Source of the DNA: Tubiluchus corallicola | Taxonomy: Eukaryota > Priapulida > Priapulimorpha > Priapulimorphida > Tubiluchidae | Reading direction: 5' to 3' | DNA: 62,000 nt | Assembly (NCBI GenBank): GCA_030141605.1 | Contig: JAQGDQ010000050.1 | Location: 566,971-628,970 of the forward strand | Shown here: positions 46,433 through 58,400 of the stretch, piece after piece | Layout of the letters: every line of letters starts with the position of its first letter | Numbering within the stretch: position 1 is the first letter of the stretch | Made by a program: the position numbers and the translations under genes | Notes under the pieces: generated by a model | The model's database searches: none | What the model saw: only the letters and a program-made list of their open reading frames with translations | Told to the model about the DNA's origin: nothing

Positions 46433-49400
46433 GTATGTTTCTTTAATCTTAACGCATGTAGGAAAGAAGGAATTATTATTCCCTTTCTAACTATAGGAAG
46501 GGAAAAACATACTCGAGTCAGAGGAACTTATTATTGACGCTTTTAAGCCTTTAGGGAACACTATAAAACTATAAGAAAGCCTCCTAAATGTTTCAGAATA
46601 ACTTGCATTAATCAGTAACAATCAAACGCCAGCTTCTCTATCGTAAAAATAATATAGTAATAATTATTCAGGTGCAGCTTTTTCTTGGATTTTGTTATAA
46701 CTCTCGGTGATTGGTTAGTTTTCAGATTTTGATCAATTCTTTGCAAAAGATGGTGCTAAGAAGCTTATGTTTTATTATCAGTCTTCTACGCCTGTTGTGC
46801 AAGAAGCTAGACCTGTCACTCCAAAAAGCAAATTCAAAAAAATTGCTGCAAGTAAGTCTACTCACTCAATTAACTGACCCATTATTCATTTGGGGTAGCT
46901 GGTTCGATAACTTTTGCCACCCCTTCCCATTTATTTTGTTGCTTGACTTATACTAATCTTTTTTCTTGGGGGATAAAAAATGAAAGACTCGTTTTTTTAC
47001 TTGACCCCTATGCGTTATTCTGAGCAGTGTCTTTTATCACTGAAGTCAACACATTGTAATAAATTAAAAATACTTGAAAATAGCCTACAAGTGCCATAAA
47101 TAGCCACATACTTTTTATAAACAAAAATAAGCATTGCTGAGTTTGAGTTTGTCAGTTTTTGTTTAATGAGTTCAAGACGGTTTGATAACATCAAACTTTG
47201 TTTGTCAAACTAAAGCAGATTGATGGTAAATCAGCAAACGTTATTTTAGCCAAACTTGTCGTCTTTAAACTATCAGTTAAACAATCATAAACGTAATATA
47301 GAAATGACGGCACTAAAATTGTTGTTGAAATGAGGCACACTGTCATTTCTGTATAGTAGGGGAAAGCAATACTGACCGTTGCCATGGTGATAATGTATCT
47401 ATTTAGGCACCAAAACAATATTTTGGTTTTTCAATACACATTGGTAAAAGAAATAGAGAGGTGAAATCTTATTAGATCCTGATTTCATTTTTAACTTGAC
47501 CCCTATGCGTTATTCTGAACAGTGTCTTTTATCACTGAATAATGAACACATTGTGATGAATTAAAAATACTTCAAAATAGCGTATATTAAGTGTCATAAA
47601 TAGCCACATATGCAAACATACTTTTTATAAACAAAAATAAACATTGTTGAGTTTGAGTTTGTCAGTTTTTGTTTAATGAGTTCAAGACGGTTTGGTGACA
47701 TCAAACTTTGTTTGTCAAACTAAAACAGATTGATGGTAAATCAGCAAATGTTATTTTAGCCAAAATTGTCATCTTTAAACTTTCAGTTAGAGAATCATAA
47801 ACGTAATATAGAAATGACGGCACTAAAATTGTTGTTGAAATGAGGCAGACTGTCATTTCTGTATAGTAGGGGAAAGCAATACTGACTGTTGTCATGGTGA
47901 TAATGTATCTATTCAAACACCAGAACATTATTTTGGCTTCTCAATGCACATTGGTAAAAGAAATAGAGAGGTGAAATCTTATTAGAAAATTGCCATCTAT
48001 GTTGCCATCTTTTTTGAAAGAGATGAACATCTGCAGCTTGTTTGAAAAGTAGTACGAAATATTGTACTCATATTCTTTCAAATTAACTCATGGAATAGAA
48101 ACGTTTTTAATATTATACTTGTACTTAAAGTAACAAAATTAGTTTGGTTTTATATACTAGTGTTACTGTGTATGATTAGTTTTACGCTTTTGTTTATTTT
48201 TACACTCACGAGTTTTTCTTTTTAACGACACAATAAAAGGTTGAAATATAGTAACTATGATAATAACTTACATATTCCAAACAAACATACTGTCATTAAA
48301 ATTTAAGCAATAGCTTAAATGTTTGATGAAATTGTATGAAACATTAGCATTCCAGTTGTATATATTTGGGAACAATACACGCGACTTATATGATACACAG
48401 CAGAGTAGTATCTACACGGTAAACATAAATTAGAATGATCATGACTTCATCTCTTAACACGTACATCGATGTTGTGGTTTAGGTCGCTTTTCTTGAACTA
48501 GATTTCTCCATGTTTAACCGATATTTTTCATCCGCTATGTAATAAAGCCCGCCAACAACTGTCCGCTGTCAGCCCAGATCTCTCGCTCACATCTCAAGTC
48601 AAAATCCGTCTCCTTTTTGCCGGCAACCAACCTTCTCTGTCCGTGACGTCAACAGCTCCAGGTCTCTCGATTATATAATTTACATGTCATCAAACAGTAC
48701 CTTTCCACAGGTTGAGCCACCATTTTGCATCATAATCTAAGGGAAGTGTATTCACAAACAGCTAGCTAGTTAGGCTTTACAATTCCTAACATTTAATCAA
48801 CCTAACTTACAATAATGCCACATTAATTATCCAACTTTTAATGCCTAACACTTTTCCATAGACACGAAAAGTGGGGTAGACTCATTTGCCAAAAAAAGCT
48901 TTCTCCCAGAAAAGTTTTTTGCCAGAAAATTTGTTCTCAAAAATGTTTTTCTCAGGACCGTCATTTCCCAGGAAATAAAATGCACAAAAAATGTAATGTT
49001 AGATGATGCGAAATAAAAGATAATAATTTATTTTAACTACGTGTATTGATTAACACCGATTATATGATAAAAAATTGGTCAACTCGTTAAGGCAAGAAAG
49101 TAGATTTGTAGCATCATAACGATTATGGCGAATCGTGTTGATCTTTCTGTGATTGATTTTTCTGTTAAAAATATTTCTGGGAAATATTTTTTCTGTGAAA
49201 CGAGCATTGTAAGAAAAATATTTTCTGGGAAAAAGTTTTCTGCAATTTTTTTCTGTCAAGTTTGCTTTTTTGTGCAAAATTCTGGGAAACGGACCTAAAT
49301 TTTGAAGAGCGCCAATTTTCTTCTGCTGTTTAACTTTTATTGTCCTTTGTCCACAGCTCAGCATGGATGCTACCGATCATCACTATAACTTTATGCGATA

Positions 49401-52400
49401 GTCAACTATGTAACCACAGATGTAACAAACGTCTATTAAAGGTTTCCGATTTTGCACGAAAAATTGAAAACTGCAAAGTAATAAGATAGGGCTGGTGCAG
49501 CAATCGCCAGCATTGGCAGATACCGTTCACTACTCTCTATACCAGTGAATAAAAAGACGCCGTTTAAGATGGATTGGGCATATCCTTAGACTACCTGATG
49601 ATAGTCCAGTGATGAAATCTCTTCAACAAACCATAGAACCAGCCAAAAACCTGCATGCGGTCAAATGTTAACACTTTTAGATTTTGCACAGAAAGATTTA
49701 AACACTTCAGCACTGATCGCTAGAGATAAATGCACTGGGGGCATTGCAGCGAATAAGGAGTCCTGACGTAGGAGGTAAAGAGAATCATGGCGCTGGACGT
49801 ATGATTCATTAGATGATGATATATCATTGAACGGTTTAGTGACGCTAGCTTATAGTTGCCACTCTCATTGCACTTTTAAATTTACTTGTATATATGTTCT
49901 GTGAAGCTACTACATTACTTAGGAAATGATTCCATTAACTAATCATGTGATGACTAAAGCAATGTTTCTGTATATTAGTAGTACCAACACTAGGACTAAA
50001 CAGTTATCAGAATGTCCCCGAAGCCGACGAAAACATCTGGACTCATAAGCATCAATCTTTGATAATCTGTTCAACCGGCCATACACCAATTTCAATTACC
50101 ATACCCCTACAACTACTTAACACCTTTTGTGACAAAAGTTTTGTAACATTTCTATTTTTTTCCATCCTACGCATTTTTATTTAATCACTCCACTTCATGT
50201 TTCAGTATTGTAGATCACTCCTCGTATCACAATTGTGTCTAAACTTTTCTTCATTTCTAGAACTATTCAGAGTTTGGCATCTTTTTTCCCATTCTCTCGT
50301 ATGTCTAGGTATTATACCAAGTACTTTCATCAATCTGTCCTTTTAATTCTTGCCCTTTATTATTATATTAAATAGTTTTCCTATTCTTAATACCTGTAAT
50401 TTTGTGTTCTGAAGACATTTTTCCATTTTTTCAAAGAAACTACAAAATATGCACCACATTATCTAATTGTTCATCATTGTCCGTACTGCATTGTCATCTA
50501 CACAATACTCTTGCATTTATTCTTAAGTTAGATTCTACTGCATCATCTCCAACATTGTTAATTAAATTCTGTCCGTTATTACGTTCTTGGACTTGTACTA
50601 TTTCTTGGCACACAATTCACCATGCTGTAACCAGTTACCACTGTCTCCCAGATGTGTTTGTATTACTACCCAACCTTTCTTGTTCATTTCATAGATCTGA
50701 CAAATTTCTTTTGGTGTCATACCTTTCATCCACATCTCAACCAAACAACCTGTCAGAACAACAAAATGTTGATGTCTATAGTCATAGCTTCTAGTTGCTG
50801 AAGAAGCCATTGATGACTATAAATGCAGTTCAGTTGAATTTATATTTTGTTCCGTTGTATTCTGTGTCTGACCCCAACATAGTAGTTTGAAAGGATGAGT
50901 GTTCAAGGCAGCAAATAACAAATTTGCATAATATAGTATTATTAAGAACTTTAAAACACTATACATGCAATGTGTTGTTGACAGTTTCTGTCACATACTG
51001 TGCACATCTTTGAATATATGCACATGTAACTTACTGTACATGCCTATTTGGAAATATGGTGTCTTTTAAAAGTTTTTATTGCTGTACATAATTACTACTA
51101 ATAAATTCCATTTTGTTCTTTGTGTACCTGTAACTCGTGAATGGCTGTGCAATTTCTTATGTGGCCAAGCAGGAATCAAACTGTAAGAAGTAGTTCAAAA
51201 ATTCGTCAAGAATACTAGTAGATTTGAGTAAGGAAACAGACTTGTATTTTCTTAGATCATGTCACATTTTATTATGCATTGCTTCTAACAGAATCAAGAT
51301 TGTAAAACTTTACTTTGTATGTTGCCTGAGATCTTCACATCAGCTTTGCTGTTGACCAATGACCACGTTATACTTGAAAAATAATAAATAAAAATACATT
51401 GTAAAAAAACTTTAAGAAAAATTCATATGTGAAGCTCATTGTTCATATTAAAAAGTCTTCAGTGTATCAATTGAACTTGTGTCCATTGTCTAACTGTACT
51501 CCAATATCAAATTAGAAACCATAATATTTGACCAAGAATGCAGTTTTCATTAAATTTTTATATTTGCTGCTACAGTGATTTGCTCATTATTTGTTATGAT
51601 TCATCGTATTTTGATATCCTGTTTTCCAATAAATATTAATAAAACTTTCTCTTAAATGTAATTTAGGTCATGCACTCGGAGCAGCTGCTAATGCATTTTC
51701 ACAGCAAACATCATTTGCTAGTGCATTGTCAATAGCAAAGCATGCTTCTATGGCTGGAAAAAAGGACAATGACTCAGATGCCGGGGCCTCTAGCAGTAAC
51801 AACAAGAAGCGCCTTTTTCTAACTGATGGCACTGACGAGGTATTGACAAACTATTATAACCTATATTGCTTATTGAGTGTAGACAAACATTTTGGCAGAA
51901 ATAAGTAAGTAAGTAAGTATATTAATTTATCACCATTTTTAAAATAGCAAAATACATAACTAAGAAATTTATAAATCTGTACAACATACAATAATATTAC
52001 AAAGTGCAAAAGTAATTATTGATTAGTGGTGAAAGGGTGGCAAAAGAACTATAAGTTATCAAGATCAGCCACCCTCTCAGAATTGTTACTAATATAATTA
52101 ATTAATTAATGAGCATGTACCAGGTAATTAAAAATTATCAGATTTTGCATTTAAGACGAATGAGAATTGAATTATTATACGAATGTGTTAGTTTATAATA
52201 AAACGATGTTCAATATTGGGAAAGAAGAGACTCACATGACCATCTTTAAATAATAATTTAACCTTTATGTATTTAAAATTAATATTATGAGGACCTAGAG
52301 CCAAAGGAAGAAAAAAAATTAATTTTTCGCTTGCAGCTAGCAGAAGTGGATAAACATGTATGTTTAGTCATGAACAAAAGAGTTGAAAGCAAAAGTATCT

Positions 52401-55400
52401 TAAAATTCTTTAGGATTAGCGTTGATTATTACATAATATTAAAGATATACAAAAGGTGTACCTTACCTCTATAACATACAATTGAGCTGCAATGCTTACT
52501 GAAGAATTTGTACAGCGTGACGCAAATTATCTGCATATATATAAATGAGGCATTGTAATAACCGGATTCACTGTGAATTGCTCATAAGTATTTAATTTAT
52601 CTAGTATTTAAATAAATGAAATGCAATATCGACTTGAGTAGCATCAGTTGAGATTATTAGTGAATTTAATTTACACATAATGGAAAAACTTATTAGAAAT
52701 AACAGAGTTAGCTCAACTACAAGGATTTCAACTTAAATGGAAGTAAAGAAAATAGTAGTTATAAATTATAGTTAGTTTAGCAAAAATTTACACTACTTTT
52801 AGAATATCATAGATCTACAAAGATGAATACTGAGATATTAATTTTTCTTTATATGTACTGATAAGATAATAAATTGATTTGTTTTTAATTTCTTGGGAAA
52901 TAGAGTTCCAGATATGGGGCCTTGATATTTAAGAGAGCACTGGGCTTTGTTTATTATATCTTACTACACTCATACTAATATTTGAGGCAAAACGAGTTTG
53001 ATAATTGTGTAAAGCAGAAGGTTCGCTCATGTATCCGTTAAACAGTTGGGGCAACATTTTATTTTTGCCATTTTCAATGCTGAAATTTAAACGAATCAGT
53101 ACATTTATGATACTGAAAATGCCTAGGCACAAAATCCAAAGCCATTATAACCTAGTTTCCGCAAATACGCAAACATAGAAGCAGTTTTGCTAGGCGTACT
53201 GTAGTTTTTCCAAACACTTACTTTGGCATTGTACGTTGCACTCATAATTGACCTTCTGACATTTAGAGTTTTACCCATGTGTGTTTATAAACATGTGCCA
53301 TAAGACCTGTCTATGATATTGATGTATTTGCCATTCATTGTATTAAAAATTTCCAATTAAGTTTTTTTTACAGAAGTAATTCACCAACTCACTTTAATAA
53401 TATATAGCTTAAGACTTGTGAATAGACAGATTAAATTAGGTAGTAATTTGAGAAGATTTGTTTACTGGCAAGATGGGGGCACTAACATTACTGAAATTAA
53501 TTAGTGTAATGCTAAACTTAATAAGTCATGAATCCAGTCCTACTGAGCTATAAACAATTTATATACCTTTTTTATTTTTGTGGTTATATACATGTTAAAA
53601 TATCTTCGGATTCAACTTGCAATTGTTTGAATACAGATAAATGCTTGCTGTCAAGAACAGTGACAATGAATAAAAAAATCCCGTATGGAAAGAAAGGGCA
53701 CAACTTTTCCAACTACCATCGTAGTTCTTCTTCGGGTGTACAAAATGTGAAAAAAAATCACGGGATACAGACACACATAATAAACACGCCAACGCAGAAG
53801 AAACATGGTAGAAACACAGAAGAAGCATAGGAGGAGAAACCTTCTGTGTTTCTCCCTTGAGTCTTTATCTGCTGTGTTGCTGTGTTTGTTCTGTGTGCTT
53901 GTATCTTTTTTAGTAAGATATCCTTTTTTATGTTAATAATATAAACAAAAAACCTTGCAAATTTAGTAACTGTAGTAATTCATTGTGAATTTTTCTCTTT
54001 TTTGTCCTTTCTTGTTCACCTGAACAAGAACTACAATAGCAGAACTGCTATTGTCTTCTAATTGTGGGATTTTCTACTCATTGTAATTGTTTGTTTTGCA
54101 ATTCCTGATGATTCAATTAACAGTTTTGCCCGCACAAACAGTTATGTCAATTAAACTACTTTAAAGATGTTATACACTTATCTTGAATTAGTTTTGCAAT
54201 GGCTGCATGAAAGATTTAATTACAAGTCAGAACTAGTTTGTTAAAAGAAGTACATTTATTACTTTAGGTGCTGTTGGGAAAATGCATATTTTTTCTGCGT
54301 GCTAACCCTCATGAAGAGATCGATGATTTCAATGTGTCAGCCAATTCACTGTTTAGCATGTTTGATGTCACTCAATCTAACATTATGCGAGAAATTCAGC
54401 AATACACGTCGCTTGTTTTGGCTCCACAGTTAAAAACACACGAGGTAGAGCAATGCTTTAGAAAAGTGATTTCACATGAGTGCTCAAAATTTTCATAAAT
54501 GCACTTCGTGGGTGTAGTAGTGAGTGAAGGAACTTCCTCATTCTCCAAATTCGTCAGTAAAAATGTCAACAGAATGGGACTTCAGATTTAATAGAAGGAA
54601 ATGAGACAGGAGTCAACATGACGGGAAGCAGCAGAGCAAGGCATAATACGACTTAGTACAAATTTATTAGAACCAATATGCAAAAATTTAGGTGATATAC
54701 CACGGATGCCGGCAGGCGGACGCACGTGCGTCCACAGAATTTCTTGAATTTAAAAAAGTCATGGCTAATAAATTTTTTTAGCAGTAAACCAAGAAACATA
54801 TCAACCCTTGTGTGTTTTGGCAATAATGGGTTTTGAACTAATGAACTTGCCTGATGAAGTAGCTTCTAGCAACTGCAAAATGGTATAAAATGCAGCAAAA
54901 TGCATGTGTGGCCGAGTTCTGCTGTTTAGCTGTGTCCGGTGGGAAAAATGAGCACACATGCAAACTTATTAAATTTTGTATGGGCTGTAAACTTAACAGT
55001 CTCAAATCAGTTTTATGTTTGACTATCCACATTTTGCTGGATAGATAATCTTGACACTAAATAAATTCAGCTCAAGTAATGGGTCATCTGCATTGCCGTG
55101 TATTACGAACTTGCCTTTATCGTGTATGATTACTATGACTACTTCAATAGAATACAAGGAATATTATGTAGGTAAAATATATTTATTAAAGCAGAATTTT
55201 TCATGTTTGGGAAAGTCGGTGTACCGGAATTTAGATCTCATTTGAAGCCTTCAAAATGTGCTTAAATACAGGTAAATGTGTTGGTGGCGGGGCTCCGCCC
55301 CGGACCGCACTCCTCCAGACCCCCTAGCTGCTTGTGGGTCAAATTTTTAAACTCTGGCGGCGCCCATGTGATATACTATAAATATCCAGGATTTCAGGAC

Positions 55401-58400
55401 TGTAATACACAGGCTAAAATAAAGATTTTGCTGTACGTAGGTGTAAGTGACAGCCCGTATCTTTCTCTATGAGTTTTATTGTTGAAAAATAATAGTGAAA
55501 AGAAAGAGACTGTTAGCTGCTGCAGCTGGGCATTTCATTTCAGTACACAATATCCAGAAGTGCTGTTATTATTTTGAAAGGATTGATGTGGCTTATTTGC
55601 ATAGGACTGGGGAGAGCTGAAAACCAATGGCAAGGAAGTTTTGAAGTTATTTGACAGCCTGGATAAATTCAACAACATTCTCGGTTTTGCTGATGCTACT
55701 TTGTACAACCGAGTGCGACTAAAGTGGGATAAGTGCGGCGTTGACATGTCAAAACTTAAAACTTTTTCAGAAATCTCAGCTGCTGGTGAGTTGTTTTCTG
55801 ATTTGTATGTACATTGTGCATGTGTGATATAATGCCAACCATCCTGATTGTTGTCAGTGTATCGCATATGTAGCCTCTATACTATTCTTCATTAATTTCC
55901 ATTTTGTCCAAAATTTCATACTTTTAGGCCAAATTTTTTAGCTTGAAGCCAACTTTGATGTGTCCTCTACATCATAAAAAACATAAAAATAAAGGGCCTT
56001 ACATCATATATATTGACATTAGTATCTTAACTTTTCGTGTCGGTAACCAACATTCCCTTTTCCTTCACTAAAATTATAATTTCTAGCATCGTGAAGCAAA
56101 AAACTTTCAACAGATGTATTGATAAAAACACAACCTTTTTTGTAAACATTTATTCAATGCTAGCTGAATCCACCCGGTTCTTGTTGCTATTTACTTTATA
56201 TGCCAGTTCGACCTACATATTGAATGGCTTTATTTGGACAGAGTAGGGAAGGCAATAGAAACTCCAACTCCTATTAAAGGTAAAGATCTAAGTCTTCAAC
56301 TCGATTGGTTTTTATACTGGTAAGCGATTAGATATCTGCTTGTTTTAGCCAAAGACCCTGAAACTTGTAAGAAACTGGAAACATTGTTGCACAGTTGGTG
56401 CATTCGAGTGGAGAAGTTGCTCTCAGAAACAGAACAAGTAAGAGTAGAGGTAGAAGACGTGGGTCCACGTGCCGAATTACAGTACTGGAGAGTGAGATCC
56501 GCTAAGTTTAACAGGTAATAAATTTAATAATGGAAATTAATTTAGTTACTGACTCATCCTTGCTGCAAGTTCATTGTGACTGTGCTTCAGGTAACTATTA
56601 TTGGTAAATCAAGAGCTTTTGTTACTAAAATAGTAATAAATTCTGAAATAATTGTTCCAATGATTTTAATAAGCTTTAATTTAGTTACATTCAGTTGCCA
56701 TGAATACAAACTTCAGATTAAAACCCGTTTGTATATATCAAATGCTACTTTGCAGCATCTATACTCTAAAGCAAATAAAGTGTACACTAAATGTTAGCTT
56801 TTAATTACAGTTTAGTGGAACAGGTAAAGAACGATCCTTGCAAAGGAGTTATCCTAGCCATGCAAATTGCCAAGACAAAGGTCATCAAACGGTGGCTTGA
56901 ATGTGTATGTTAATCTGCACTTTATTATTAACTAAGATGTGATGATTATGGACTATAAATTTAGTTTATTCTTGTGTTATGTTGATCTACTGAACTTGGA
57001 AAGATTCTGTAGTTATGTTGAAAGTAGGAGCAAAAGACGACAGATTGTAATTTACTGACAATGCTTATTTAAAAACTAGTTGATTTTAGTGTTACTTGTG
57101 CATTTCTGAATAATAATAAAAATTAATTAATTAACATGAAAGAATAGATTTTTTCTGTTGTCTTAGAAATGTGCCAAAGAACCCTTTCATTCAATAAATT
57201 TAACAAACTAATAGTGAGTGCAAGTAGGCTTGTTTGGTGCTAATCATAATGTAATAAATGAGTGGTCTTTCAATTAGTGCTCTGTCAAACGTTGCGTTCT
57301 GTACAGATAATTTGTGACATTTTGTAGCTATTTTTCCTGTCACACATTTAAATGAAAAAGCCTGCTGACTCAGTACAGTGCTGAGCTATATTTTTCTCTC
57401 CCTTGCATATTTTGTGAATGATAACCTTTTATTGATTTTCTGCATTCTCTTGATACTTGTTTGACATATTGCAACAATATCTATTTCACCTGTAGGGAAT
57501 GATATTACGTATATTTTTAAATTGATGCCACGACATCGGATATTCAGCAGCAGTTTTTAGCATTCTGTCTAACCAAGCTTGCCGACTCATTGCTACATTG
57601 GGTAATTTTGTCCTTCTGAATTATGATTATGATCTTTCGATGGCCTTCACTTCTCTCATGACGCCAGCCCACGATAATTTTTTCCTGTTCATTTGATGTA
57701 AAGAATGATATGTGTCGCACATAAATGCAGACACTGCACTTTTAAGTTGATGTTGGCTGTATCCTCCTGGAATGTGCCACTTTGAGTGTCTTTTTTGCAA
57801 ATTTAGATTATCACTTTGGATGTCTTTTTATACAGGCTCAGCACTTGGTCTATATTTTTATTTAGTGCATTTCAATCATGCAGAAGCCATGTTTCTAGAT
57901 TTTTGTGCAATGACCTTGACTGCTCGATTAAAGGTGTCTATAAATTAAGTACTGTTCTGCTCAGCAGCTTTACTGTTCAGAAATTATTTTAACTTTACAT
58001 GCCCGAATTTCCTAACACCTGTTAATGAAACTCGCATTAGGCGCTACAAAGCATCTTATGGAGAACAATTTTTATTCTTTTTCAGGACGACGGGATTACA
58101 CAAGCCAGTAATGAAGCAAAGGACAATGTACGTTTTCTGACTGCACTTGACAGCTATTTTGACCCGCTTATGACTGCTGATCCTGTAAGTTCGAATGTTC
58201 TAGAATGCCAAAGTTTGTTGTACTGTCCTTTAATCTCATAATTGCGAGGTATTAAAAACTTTTTCGCTAAGCTGGATTGCGAGGATTTCTTTGCTTTGTT
58301 GTCTGATTCAAATTTGATGGGCTACCTACTGTTATTATGATTATCAGGCCAACAATAAAATTACTTCTGTTTCCATCTAATCGCCTGTGTAATATTTTTT

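Noticed and set aside
46726-46851. Dynein exon starting at the strong acceptor TTTTCAG (46725)
   Set aside because: It would break the frame with the exon at 46370-46432. The acceptor at 46718 restores phase and an ungapped match to DNAH5.
50402-50810. 130-codon + ORF and 70-codon - ORF
   Set aside because: Neither contains a recognisable motif or fits the phases of the dynein exons around it.
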